This document shows, piece by piece, positions 51,701 to 60,921 of a stretch of DNA of 64,000 nucleotides; within the stretch, counting starts at the first letter, position 1, and each line of letters begins with the position of its first letter. Below the pieces are notes generated by a model. The model did no database searches. It had not been told where the DNA came from and saw nothing but the letters and a program-made list of their open reading frames with translations. Both the position numbers and the translations under genes were made by a program. The DNA comes from Cytophagaceae bacterium ABcell3. GTDB taxonomy: Bacteria > Bacteroidota > Bacteroidia > Cytophagales > Cytophagaceae. The stretch is taken from the NCBI GenBank assembly GCA_030913385.1, contig CP133159.1, forward strand, positions 4,939,001-5,003,000. Direction: 5' to 3'.

Positions 51701-54700
51701 CACCACCTCCCCATCCGTAGTGACCGGGTTCAGGTCCGGTACATCCCGGGCAATGGTACCGGGTTCATAGGGACAGGAACTGCGCCCGCCCACCAGTTGG
51801 AAAAATGGGGTATGGTTACGCGCCGGGCCATCAATGACGGTGACACTGAACTGGTCTCCCACATCCTGATCCGATAGGGTATAGGATGTGGTGGTCGTTT
51901 CGGAGCTACCAGCCTCCAGTGTGGCTTCACCGCCGAAGTTAAATTCAAGCGTCGCCAGTGGCTTAACTTCTAATCCAGCTGCCTTGAGGATGAAACCAAA
52001 CCCCGCATGCGCCTCGTGGTCGAGTAGAATCCCATAACTGGCTGAGGTATTTAAAAAAGCCGACTGGCTAAGGGACCGGTTAAACGATGTCCGGGAGGTG
52101 GTACTCCGGGAAAGGGACGTTCCTCCTCCAAAGGTGAAGTTACGAGCACCCGGGGCTTCCTCGACAGACATGTTTTCCAATTGGCTAACAAGCTGGTTTT
52201 TAAACGTCTGATCAAGCATGAAATTTTGCCCTCCGGTAATCTGCCCAAGCAATTCTTCCATAGCGTTAAGCCTGTTGTACACAGCATACAACCGATTATA
52301 GCGTTCAACGTCTTCCGATGTCCATACCGGCCTTTCTTCAACCGGCTCATAGCCCCCTGAGAAATCGGGGCGGGGAATCGACATACCGGACTCTCCGGTT
52401 AACTGACTACAAATTTCCGCCCGCAAGGCATCAAACTCATCCAATAAGGTCTCCTGAGCCCGCAAGTGATCCTTTAAAAACCTCCAAGGGTTCAACGAAT
52501 ACCGGCGGGTAAAGCGATGATAATGCGGGAACAGCTCTTCCCTGTCTTTGGCACACATCAGCCAGTGCGGGAGCGCCCCCCAATCGTGGTACCACAATAC
52601 CTGCATCCAGTTGTGGCGCAAAGAATGCAGCTTGGCTACGGCGGCACCCTGTTCAATCGTCTGGTTATTCGCATCGCGCAGTTGCAGTGTCCCTTCCATC
52701 ACCTGTTCGATCTGGTGATCATACTGATCAATCAGCTCCTCGATCTGCTCCACGGTATACAACCACGTCGTGGTAATTTCATTCGGGCTGAACCCGATGG
52801 TTGTTTGCATCACCGGTTGGCAGTTTTCATCAAGGGTCACGTCCTGCATCAGGCCATACTGCATGGCGATACCTGCCCCCACGATCACATCTGCGGGCCG
52901 ACCTACGTGTTTGGGGTCACTTGATGTACGAATCGCCTGGTCCGTGGTTAATGACACCTCATATATACTCGACCTGCGGGATTTATATCCGGCTTTCATA
53001 CCCACTTTTGCCGTCATTCCTACCCCAGCTGCGGTAAATTTGGTAGAGAGCTCTGCTCCATGAGCAAACATATGCTCTGATTGCATCTTTAACCGGTTGG
53101 TTACGGTTACACCTTCTTTCAACTCACTGAAGCTCCTATCCCCCATGGGGTCTCTCAGGATATAGAGAGGCAACTGGAATACACCGTCATCCGAAGCATC
53201 CACAATGACATCACTGCCGGGAACCGGGGCCGTACCGTCTACAAACACTTGGAAGGTTTCTTCTCCGAGCAGGCGGTCTTCATTTGACATATAGCGAACG
53301 GTCAGGCTCTGCAGATGGGGCGCGGACAGGTTGGGTGTCCCTCCGGTAAACAGGTATGCCGGAAAAGCCTCCGCTTCGTCTTCATAATTTAATTGCAACT
53401 CCGACGGATCCGAGGATGCGTGGTTCACGATCTCCAGATACCCTTCATCTACCGGACAGGACTGCCCGTTGTGTGTTTCCGTCACCACAAACTCATACTC
53501 ATACGCCTCTCCCTGCTCCACCAGCAAAGCTTGTGCAGGATCATCACAGAGGTAGTCCACCCCGGCCCCATCCAGACTAATCTCCGGCTGGTTGTGGTAC
53601 ACCAAGCTACGCTCCGTATATGCCGCCACGGCCTCCGGATCGGACAAGCCATACTCCAAATGCACCTGCCCCAGCGCTAGGGTAATGGGGCGCACCCGCA
53701 GGTAATCCACCATGGCCAGGCTCTGTGGCGTGGCGTTGCGCACCCCCTCCACGACAATCTGCATATCCACTGGCGGAAGGTCTTCCACCAGGCGTCCCGG
53801 AAAAGTCGGTGAGGTATAAAACTGCTTGTCATAGCAACCCGTTTCCGAAGTGATGCGAATGGCAAACTCTTCGTCAATGGGCGCACAGACATTCCGCACC
53901 ACCAGGGTAACCGTGTAGGTCAGCTCATCGGTAAAATTAAGCTCCGTCACCTGCGGGAAATTTTCAAAATCAGTATATACGGCTAGGTGACCCTCAAAAC
54001 CTCCGGCCTTAAAATCATGCTTCAACGAATCCATCGCTTCGGGTTCTCCGTATGCCTGGGTATTTTCAGCCCACACCTCAATCCGCTCCAGGTTCGGATC
54101 CAGCGGGTTGACTGTAAAGGCATAATTTCCTTCCTCATCGGTAGTTGTCTGCTCAGTCAGCGGCCCATCCTGGCCACTGCGATAAGTAGCCAGGGACACC
54201 TCGATCCCCTCCATGCCGCAGGTAGCTCCCTTGCGGGCTACGGTACCGGCAATCACATAGGCGGTATTGTTCACAAACACCGGCACCAACCGGGTGGGCT
54301 GGTCCAGCGAAAGGCGCACCTCTTTTTCCGGCTCTACAAACTGATGTCCGGGAAAAGAAGCCGTCACTGTATAGCGCGTCTCCTCCCCGTAGTAGACGCC
54401 CGGGATGCGAAACTCCCCGGAGGCATCGGTTTCGGCCGTATAGCGGTACACATCCCCGTCAATTACGGCCCGGGCGGTAATCTGCATGCCGGGCACCCCC
54501 TGTCCGCCCTGGGCGGCAATGACGTGGCCTTCCAGCACCCCATTGGCCCGGCGGTGGCCTTTGACAGCCACCGGGACGGCTTCGTCTCCGCTGGCATACA
54601 CTGCCACGACCTGGTAGCGGTGCACGTGACCGGGCAGGGCGTTGTAGTCAAAATAAGCCCGCTCCTCGCGGCGGACCTCTCCAACCTGCTGATCATCCCG

Positions 54701-57700
54701 GTAAATCCGGAAGCCGGTGACGTCTCCCGGTAATTCGGGAGCCTCCCACGTCAGCCGCACCTGGTCATGAAAGTCACCGGAAGTGGCAGTGATGTTATTG
54801 ATGCGACTTTCCATTAGCCGCATTGTAATTACCTGTGTTTGCCCACCACCAATCAGCGAAGCCACCAGGTGGGTAGCCGACAAATCAAAATCACTTACCA
54901 CTTCTATCTCACGACCATCGGACAATGCATCAATGGTCTGCTTTCGTTCCCAGCGTTCTCCATCCCACCGATACAAATGAATTTGTGCAGTAGTTGGCGA
55001 TGTATGCCTTTCACCTATGGCCAGCCAGTTGCCATGCACCACAAGTTGGCGAGCAAACCGATCGGCTCCGGCCATTTCCGGTTCCAGGCGCTGGACTTCT
55101 TCCCAGTTGCCTTCCCGGTACCGGTAGGCATACGCCCTGTTTTCCCAAAAAGCACCCACCACCAGGTTATCCCCATGCACATTAAGGTAATTTCCAAAGT
55201 GGTCACCTGCCTGGCTCTGGCTACCCTCCAATACTTGTACCTGCTCCCAGGTAGTTCCCTCCCGGCGATACACGTACACGGTTCCCTGGCGATTATCTTC
55301 AATGCTGCTTGCTCCCAGGAAAGCATAACGGCCAGACAACCCAAGGCTAGTTATAATCTCAATATCCTCCCCAAAACGGGCTTCTTCCCCCCAGGAACCA
55401 TTCTCATGGACCAAAACACGCGCTCCCGGATCGCCGCCTGAAACCTCAGATAAGATTCTATCGCCATCAATATTACTCATATAATTATTAGGTCCTACAC
55501 TACGATTCACCGAGCCTAAGCTAAGCGTAAACTCCCAAACACCCTCATTTAATTCAAACAGCCATGAATTCATTCCTCCATCGGATGTATTTTTTATAAG
55601 CTTATCCTGCTGAAGTGTAACTGCAATTGTACGCCCCCCCCCTATATCAGTACTGGAACCATATTTATTTTGAAGCACAAACTCATCACTTCCTTCCTGA
55701 TAGACAAAATACATAAATTCACTTTCATACCCTGATACCGCTACCATACGGTTGCCATCCATTGCTACAACCCTGGCACCCAGTGCTTCTGCCAGTTTTA
55801 TTTCCCCAGTAAAAGCTCGTACATAACCCGTCACCTCTTCTCCGGGCGTGCTGGTGCGGATACCGCCTCCTTCCGTGGTAAAAAAGGCCTGCACCTGGTA
55901 GGTATACTGAATAAGATTCGGTTCAGCAATGATGTCGCGGTACTGCCGGCGGCCGGCATCTACGGTATCCAGCACGTCCCCGTCCCGGTAGATCACAAAG
56001 CCGTGATTGCGTTCCGAGTCATGGGCCCAGGTGAGGGCCACGTGGCTAACATGCGCTCCCTGCGAGGCTGCCAGGTCATACGGCGCAGCCAGTTCGGGGT
56101 GCGTATACAGGTACACCGCTTCTTCCGCCCGGTATTCGTCTCCTTCCCGGAAGGCAAAGGGAATCACCCGGTAGGTATATTCCGCTTCGGGTTCACCGTC
56201 CGTCACCAGCCAGTTTTGCGCTTCGGGTTCATACAGGCGAACCAGTTCTTCAGGCTCGCCTTCACTTCCTTCCCGAAACAGGATGAAACCATCGTGCCCG
56301 AGATGCGGGTAGACCCAGTTGAGTGTTACATGGTCTTCCGCCTCGATGGGTGTAACAGTGAGACCCGTCACGGGTTCCAGCTCAGGGAAGATAGCCTGGG
56401 CCTGGTTCGCGCGGCTCAGGAAGGACTGCCCATCTACCGTGCGTCGGGCACTGATCGTATAAGTATACGCCGTACCGGGCACCCCACTGTAGTCAGTATA
56501 CGCATCGGTCTCCCCGGACAGGGTGGTCAGTAGCTGACCATCCCGGTACAGCCGGAAGGCATCGGCATCGGCTGAAGGATGTACCCACGCAAGCGCTACC
56601 CCGTTGGGAGCCTGGGCTGCTTCAAAAGTCAGCACCGGGGCTACATCCGGGAATACGGCTCTGGCTGTCTTCGCGCCAGATTCGAAAAAACGGCCGTCCT
56701 CACCAAGCAGGAAGCCCCGGACACTATAGTTATAGCTTTGCCCGGGAGCACCGTCCGTATCGGCAAATGCCAACGAGCTACTGGCGGCCACTTCGCCTAT
56801 GCGCTTGCCGTCCCGGTAGATGTAAAAGCCGGTGGCGTGATTTTTCGGGTGGCTCCACCGGATGTCCACATAGTCTTCCCCGGTGCGAGGGGTGGCTTCC
56901 AGACTGCTGACCGGTTGCAGCTTCGGGAAAACGGCTGTCGCTTCCGCTACTTCGCCATAGTGGCGCTCGCCGTCTGCTTTGGTATACGGGACCACCTGGT
57001 ACAGGTAGGTCATGCCCGGCTCTCCTTCCCGGTCGGTCCAGTGGTGCGGCTGTCCGGGGGCTACATCGCCCAGGTGTGTCAGCCCGCGGTAGACTTCAAA
57101 ACCGGTATTTGCTCCCTGCGGAGCACTCCAGGCCAGCGTAACTTCCAAGGTCAGCGGGTCTGGCTGGGCCGTAAGTTTGGGAGCAGCCGGTACGCCACTG
57201 CCGGCCGGATGGATGCTGGTAAACCCGGCTGTATAGCGGGTTTCTTCGGCGGTGATGGTGATCGTTCGGGTATCCGGGTCAAAGGTGTGGTTGGTTGCTT
57301 CCACCGTAACGGTCAGCTCCAGGCCTTCCTTTGCCGGCAATTCGGTTATACGGTAGGTACCGGCGGAATCCGTCGTCACTTCTTCCCGAAAACCGGCGCC
57401 ATCAGGTTCAGCAGCGGTGACAGTCACATAAGCTCCTGCTATGCCGGTTCCGTCCCGGCCTGTTACCGTCCCGCTTAGTCCTTTAAGCGAACGTAGCCCT
57501 CCCTGCGCCACGACCAAGGGGCTATTTTCTGAGGCATGGGTGGCCTGCAGTTCGTACAGGTGTGTCTCGCCCGGAGCAGCGGTTTCATCCACCCAGCTGC
57601 GGCGGTCTGGCGCCAATGTGGTGAGTAAATCCCCGTCGCGGTACAATTCAAACTCATAGACCAGGTAGGCCGGGTATTCCCAGGCGAGGTTGACTTGCCC

Positions 57701-60097
57701 GGGATAGCCGGTAGAAGCCGTAAAAGCCTGCGGCTGTGGCAGCGTACCGGTATCCGTGGCACGGGTGCCGGTGACAGTGGCTGCCGCTGAATAGTGGCGT
57801 TCACCGTCACGGTTGACAAAGCTGTGAAGTACATAATCAAATGTCGGACCGGCTCCGGGAGGCAGGTTCAGTACGTCCGTATGCTGCTGTCGCCCGGCAG
57901 GCAATACGGCTACCGTGTCTCCTTCACGCAGCAGGGCATATCCGTCGTGCCGCCCGGTGGGGTGCGGCTCCCAGGTGAGTGTGATGCGGTTGGCATGTTC
58001 GGCATCGGAAGCACCGGTCATGACCGGCACAAGTACGGCCGGGTGTGTCGCCGTGGCTGTCACGGGCGCCGTTGTATAGACCGCTTCTCCGACCGCTTTC
58101 CAAGCGGAGACGCTATAGGTATGGGACGCATCTGGCCGGCCGGTCCGGTCTTCCAGTTCATGCTCCGTAACGTGACGCGCGACGGTGGCGATAAGCTCTC
58201 CGTCCCGTTCAATCCGGTAGCCATCATAGTAATAGTCCGGGCTGAGCGGACTGTCCCAGGTAATGTGCATGGCATTGGCTTCGGGCAATGGGGTTACCGC
58301 TATATCGGTAGGGCCTTCGGGTTCCGGGTATGTTTCCGGGTCGGCGGCCACCGGTTCGGCTATGTACGTAAGCCCTCTGAGCAGGTAGGGTGCCACAGTA
58401 TATGTGTACGTACTACCGGGAAGGCCCAGGGTGTCTGTGAATGTCAATGTTTCAGGTGCCAGGTCAGCGATCTGATCCCCGTCACGATAGATCAAAAAGC
58501 CGGCATGGTGGTATGAAACATGCTCCCAGTGAAGGGCGATGGCTCCATCGTCGGTGGGAGTTGCCTCCAGTTCCGACACCGAAGTAACTTCCGGATAGGA
58601 TAGTTCCAAAGTGCTTTCCCGAAGGGTAACCTCCTCCCCTGCATCTACGCGATAAGCCACCAGCCGGTAGGTATAACTTTGTCCGGGCACACCGGTCTGG
58701 TCTACCCAGGTATCTGTATCCTGCAAAACTGTTTGCAGGGCATCATTGCGGTACAGTTTAAAAAACACGGGCTGGGCGTCAGAAGTGTATGCCCAGGAAA
58801 AGGCCACCTGATCTGGAGCTGCTGCCGGATTGGCGACAAAATCTTCCAGGGTGAGGTCGGCCTCCCCTTCCAGATCGTATCCCGTATTAGCCGGGAAATC
58901 GATTCCGCTTTTGTGCGGACTGTCCATCTTCAGAAGTACTTCATGAGCTTCCTGCTGGAAGGCATAACCGGTTTTGGCAATGGTCAGGGTGACCTCAGCG
59001 GCTTCGCCATAATAGATGCCTGCCAGTTCATACATCCCATCAGCCCCGGTAGTTACTGTTCGGGTCACGGTTTCTTCATCCACCTCCAATTCGGCAGTCA
59101 CGGTCGCTCCGGCAATACCAATCCCTCCACGAGCCGTATATACCCGTCCGGTGACCCGGCCATCGGGAGGAGTGCCACCCGTTTCGGATGCACTGACAAG
59201 CCGTTCCTGTTGTGCATTCAGCAGTTCCAGCCGGTAGGTATGGTCACGACCCGGGATGGGGTTTTCATCCGTATGGCCCTGTGCATCGGCAGGCAACGAA
59301 GCGAGTTGGGTTCCATCCCGGAAGAGCCGCAATGTCGCCGCCTGTCCGGCCAGGTCATTCCAGGTCAGTTCCACCCGGTCGTCATATACCACTTCGGCAG
59401 CCTGAAAATTAAGTGGGTATGTGCTTCCGTCACCGCATACAGGTGCGTACTCCTGCTGGCTGTTACGGTTATATGCTACCACACAATACGTATAGGTCGC
59501 ACCGTTTTCCAGGTGCTCAGGATTGTCGGAGCGATCGGAATCTACCCAGGAAAATACGCCCGGATCCGTTTCCTCCACCTCACGGGTCAGCCGTACGTCA
59601 TCACGGTACACCCGGAATTCGGAGGCTAGGTCTGTATCCGTCTCCCAGGTCAGGGTGACCCGGTGGGCATACGCCTGCTGGGATACCTGAAGGTTTTCCG
59701 GCGCCCGGAAGGGATCGGTGTTGCCCGTGACTAAAGCCTCTTCGATCAATTGGCCATCGCCTACGGCCAACAGTTGGAGCCGGTAAGTGTGCATGGCATC
59801 AGGCCCAGCAAAGTGGGTAAAGCTCCCTGTTTCGGCTTCCTCCGGAGGGGCAAACCCCCAAGAAAAATCTCCAACGGTATAGCCGTGGAGGGTTTCTCCC
59901 GTTTCATCATCGAAGATCTTTACGTATACGGGTTGATCGTCGTTGGCCCGCAAGTGGGAAGTACCAATCTCCCAGTGCAGCTTAACCCAGGCGTCACTGG
60001 GCTCGCCCGTGACTTCAAAGGTAAATTCATTTTGTGCAGTTAGCAGCGCAGGAAATAAAAACAATGCGCAGAACAGGTGTAAGGCATGACGTAACAT
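48776..60097 (-). CDS. giant T9SS-secreted multidomain (FN3 mosaic) surface protein
   Basis: The product is 3773 residues, preceded by a signal peptide (MLRHALHLFCALFLFPALLTAQ). It ends in a type A T9SS sorting domain (residues about 3695-3773: ECYPNPTTDRTYLKF ... LPTGMYFVSFRWQGK), so it is exported and anchored or released by type IX secretion. By eye there are 13 fibronectin type III units with the recurring core LTWxxP...GFxIYRDGxxL...PGxxYTYxV. They lie at about 130-310, 420-870, 985-1435 and 1760-1850. Carboxypeptidase-regulatory-like domains sit near 315, 875, 1853 and 1945. An FG-GAP-like segment covers 1436-1757 (GDHFGNYLNVHGDNLVVGAFW). A large unassigned region spans 2030-3000, then come Ig/Big_5-like (3035) and BACON-like (3146) parts and two DKIAVFIGNELRG-type repeats. 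The gene is much richer in G+C than its surroundings. Adhesion or extracellular degradation are the plausible roles; neither is shown. Confidence 0.9.
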   Translation of the reverse strand: MLRHALHLFCALFLFPALLTAQNEFTFEVTGEPSDAWVKLHWEIGTSHLRANDDQPVYVKIFDDETGETLHGYTVGDFSWGFAPPEEAETGSFTHFAGPDAMHTYRLQLLAVGDGQLIEEALVTGNTDPFRAPENLQVSQQAYAHRVTLTWETDTDLASEFRVYRDDVRLTREVEETDPGVFSWVDSDRSDNPEHLENGATYTYCVVAYNRNSQQEYAPVCGDGSTYPLNFQAAEVVYDDRVELTWNDLAGQAATLRLFRDGTQLASLPADAQGHTDENPIPGRDHTYRLELLNAQQERLVSASETGGTPPDGRVTGRVYTARGGIGIAGATVTAELEVDEETVTRTVTTGADGMYELAGIYYGEAAEVTLTIAKTGYAFQQEAHEVLLKMDSPHKSGIDFPANTGYDLEGEADLTLEDFVANPAAAPDQVAFSWAYTSDAQPVFFKLYRNDALQTVLQDTDTWVDQTGVPGQSYTYRLVAYRVDAGEEVTLRESTLELSYPEVTSVSELEATPTDDGAIALHWEHVSYHHAGFLIYRDGDQIADLAPETLTFTDTLGLPGSTYTYTVAPYLLRGLTYIAEPVAADPETYPEPEGPTDIAVTPLPEANAMHITWDSPLSPDYYYDGYRIERDGELIATVARHVTEHELEDRTGRPDASHTYSVSAWKAVGEAVYTTAPVTATATHPAVLVPVMTGASDAEHANRITLTWEPHPTGRHDGYALLREGDTVAVLPAGRQQHTDVLNLPPGAGPTFDYVLHSFVNRDGERHYSAAATVTGTRATDTGTLPQPQAFTASTGYPGQVNLAWEYPAYLVYEFELYRDGDLLTTLAPDRRSWVDETAAPGETHLYELQATHASENSPLVVAQGGLRSLKGLSGTVTGRDGTGIAGAYVTVTAAEPDGAGFREEVTTDSAGTYRITELPAKEGLELTVTVEATNHTFDPDTRTITITAEETRYTAGFTSIHPAGSGVPAAPKLTAQPDPLTLEVTLAWSAPQGANTGFEVYRGLTHLGDVAPGQPHHWTDREGEPGMTYLYQVVPYTKADGERHYGEVAEATAVFPKLQPVSSLEATPRTGEDYVDIRWSHPKNHATGFYIYRDGKRIGEVAASSSLAFADTDGAPGQSYNYSVRGFLLGEDGRFFESGAKTARAVFPDVAPVLTFEAAQAPNGVALAWVHPSADADAFRLYRDGQLLTTLSGETDAYTDYSGVPGTAYTYTISARRTVDGQSFLSRANQAQAIFPELEPVTGLTVTPIEAEDHVTLNWVYPHLGHDGFILFREGSEGEPEELVRLYEPEAQNWLVTDGEPEAEYTYRVIPFAFREGDEYRAEEAVYLYTHPELAAPYDLAASQGAHVSHVALTWAHDSERNHGFVIYRDGDVLDTVDAGRRQYRDIIAEPNLIQYTYQVQAFFTTEGGGIRTSTPGEEVTGYVRAFTGEIKLAEALGARVVAMDGNRMVAVSGYESEFMYFVYQEGSDEFVLQNKYGSSTDIGGGRTIAVTLQQDKLIKNTSDGGMNSWLFELNEGVWEFTLSLGSVNRSVGPNNYMSNIDGDRILSEVSGGDPGARVLVHENGSWGEEARFGEDIEIITSLGLSGRYAFLGASSIEDNRQGTVYVYRREGTTWEQVQVLEGSQSQAGDHFGNYLNVHGDNLVVGAFWENRAYAYRYREGNWEEVQRLEPEMAGADRFARQLVVHGNWLAIGERHTSPTTAQIHLYRWDGERWERKQTIDALSDGREIEVVSDFDLSATHLVASLIGGGQTQVITMRLMESRINNITATSGDFHDQVRLTWEAPELPGDVTGFRIYRDDQQVGEVRREERAYFDYNALPGHVHRYQVVAVYASGDEAVPVAVKGHRRANGVLEGHVIAAQGGQGVPGMQITARAVIDGDVYRYTAETDASGEFRIPGVYYGEETRYTVTASFPGHQFVEPEKEVRLSLDQPTRLVPVFVNNTAYVIAGTVARKGATCGMEGIEVSLATYRSGQDGPLTEQTTTDEEGNYAFTVNPLDPNLERIEVWAENTQAYGEPEAMDSLKHDFKAGGFEGHLAVYTDFENFPQVTELNFTDELTYTVTLVVRNVCAPIDEEFAIRITSETGCYDKQFYTSPTFPGRLVEDLPPVDMQIVVEGVRNATPQSLAMVDYLRVRPITLALGQVHLEYGLSDPEAVAAYTERSLVYHNQPEISLDGAGVDYLCDDPAQALLVEQGEAYEYEFVVTETHNGQSCPVDEGYLEIVNHASSDPSELQLNYEDEAEAFPAYLFTGGTPNLSAPHLQSLTVRYMSNEDRLLGEETFQVFVDGTAPVPGSDVIVDASDDGVFQLPLYILRDPMGDRSFSELKEGVTVTNRLKMQSEHMFAHGAELSTKFTAAGVGMTAKVGMKAGYKSRRSSIYEVSLTTDQAIRTSSDPKHVGRPADVIVGAGIAMQYGLMQDVTLDENCQPVMQTTIGFSPNEITTTWLYTVEQIEELIDQYDHQIEQVMEGTLQLRDANNQTIEQGAAVAKLHSLRHNWMQVLWYHDWGALPHWLMCAKDREELFPHYHRFTRRYSLNPWRFLKDHLRAQETLLDEFDALRAEICSQLTGESGMSIPRPDFSGGYEPVEERPVWTSEDVERYNRLYAVYNRLNAMEELLGQITGGQNFMLDQTFKNQLVSQLENMSVEEAPGARNFTFGGGTSLSRSTTSRTSFNRSLSQSAFLNTSASYGILLDHEAHAGFGFILKAAGLEVKPLATLEFNFGGEATLEAGSSETTTTSYTLSDQDVGDQFSVTVIDGPARNHTPFFQLVGGRSSCPYEPGTIARDVPDLNPVTTDGEVVSLQQSRVPPDEAAIFPLQLTNLNPFNETRTYELFLDPMSNPHGAIVRMGGQQLGVSDPLTIPAGQPFYTNISVEKGPVSFQYEDLRIGMRSTCGSETADVLLNVYFDHQCTPVSIVAPGDNWLISRAAPGSEDESLIVTLSDYSVQNPNLEEISLNYRRIGSNQWERIGSYGRDYLADYFEDYRHVYQHPTYPVSWNIYGKDLPDGNYELRATAHCGAEGEVHSNVVRGRVDRSQLRLHGRPQPADGILGLGDELSISFNDNLDCAVFDPDSFTLVTLADEPVPIESVSCFGNRITASLNSGDLQDYNGVMARATLVGVANTGGNALEEPVTWDFRIVNNPVYLHPETVDLTLYQGRTETVIVELHNTSDAGQTYGLSVENDSWLQVDQTAGSVPPAGRQVTLYVDASDLELGGHSNEITVTVDGFSDVTLQVDLTVIPEAADWEVDPGDYTEQLNVIAAYELDGVPGSDEMDKIAVFIGNELRGVANLQSTGADAVSHAAYITVGGGPEDAGEPLRFRVWEAATGVEYDAHPEEVYAFETDKVHGTTPRPLRLTIDPEQDRARYIPLRAGWTWISLNTRMDSMSVAAVLQDLTPTNQDMIKTDNETFSRYEHGAGGWVSLDLDELTPGTGYRIYSRNGDTLRVTGQVIEPENVPLQEGWNLIGMPLDEPVTLAALVHTFKDGDIIRSQDAFATYTENNGWTGTLRLLKPYAAYQMQVAEGGWMSWNPAAGTVSSDMTMSMDTPEEDIATDPAQVAARLADSETDDGQPQDWEVYAPDYSENMILTAYVKLDERVSDHDYNQVGAFIQDELRGTGQLTYLPELNRHLAVFFIYGNAGDQGAPVRFTIYDDERQELRPAHQVLEFQVHTAPGTFMNPFRLSAGEITGLEEAISETLECYPNPTTDRTYLKFHSKTGFASQLTVHDQVGKVLLEQEYQVQSGENRLVVDVNHLPTGMYFVSFRWQGKQQTFKLIKL

Positions 60098-60660
60098 GGC
60101 TCGGTTTGGTTTTCAGGCTATGCCCGGTTAAACAATAAAAAATTTTAACGGCGCGATAATCTTATGCACGCCGGCGGTTGTATCCTGGGACACAACAAAT
60201 CCTGCCTGATTGAAGTCTGCAAGGTTTTTTCCCTACGGTGACAGACCTATAACATCATTCCTGGTGTTACGCTGTTTGATTACATTTCCATAGGTACTAA
60301 AACAAGCTGGCAATAACCATTCGCACAAGCATGACGAAAAGCGGCACTAAATTACACAAATCCCATCAAATACTCGATAAAAAATTTGTGTTTTTTCACA
60401 CAACTAGTTAAAAGGGGGATTTAATTGGGTTTAAACAAATTAATTAATTCAGTGTAATTTGTGAAATAAGTCGGGAGACTGTGGTTTGAGGTGTTTTGAA
60501 AGTGGTGATCGGTGATCGAATTTGACACGCTGCCCTATGCCGAAAGAGGTGTCACACATCAACGAAAAACAGGGAGTGTTACCTCAATCCGATACCACAT
60601 GATTTATATGCTTAGATTAACCGTTCTTAGCTCATGTATGACGTGCACATATCAGGTCTG
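60098..60660. other. upstream region of the giant gene, no complete gene
   Basis: About 560 bp. A small palindrome TTGTGTTTTTTCACACAA is at 60386-60403. The G+C content drops from the giant gene into AT-rich DNA at about 60320-60470. I could not pick a convincing TAnnTTTG promoter for the giant gene. Confidence 0.4.
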
Positions 60661-60662
60661 GG

Positions 60663-60845
60663 TTGCATTGGTTGGTTTTTGGCTTGCTTACTTTGCAGGC
60701 AAAAGCACAATCACCACAGTTTTCTCAGTACTATGCGAATGCGCTCTACCCGAACCCCGCTTTTGCAGGAGCAGACTACACTAGCATCTTTGCTTCCCGC
60801 TACCAATGGCACGGACTAGCAGCTTCTTATTTCAGCAATACCACT
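60663..60845 (+). pseudogene. PorP/SprF-family gene, N-terminal fragment only
   Basis: About 60 codons remain: a hydrophobic signal (HWLVFGLLTLQAKA) followed by QSPQFSQYYANALYPNPAFAG and YTSIFASRYQWHGLAASYFSN. This is the highly conserved beginning of type IX secretion PorP/SprF membrane proteins, which are normally about 300 residues. No ATG is in frame, so the start is also damaged or a TTG is used. The homology ends after SNTT at 60845, exactly where the AACCTGAA-type element fragment begins. SprF partners usually serve T9SS cargo encoded next to them, and the giant T9SS gene is divergent from this remnant. Confidence 0.75.
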
Positions 60846-60917
60846 TTGCGACCCAAAAGACTGATTCTTTGTTATTTTGTTCCTCATGACGAAATCTATC
60901 GCATAGTTCAGGTTAAA
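60846..60917. repeat. right half of an AACCTGAA-ended element interrupting the PorP/SprF gene
   Basis: TTGCGACCC...CTGATTC, TTGTTATTTTG, TTCCTCATGACGAAATC and GCATAGTTCAGGTT correspond in order to the right half of the copy at 10025-10188. The left end is missing. Confidence 0.6.
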
Positions 60918-60921
60918 AAAG

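Noticed and set aside
60634-60819. Plus-strand ORF MYDVHISGLGCIGWFLACLL as a new small gene
   Set aside because: It overlaps the PorP/SprF fragment in another frame. The conserved QFSQYYAN...NPAFAG sequence is in the frame of 60663, so this is at most a frame relic of the damaged start.
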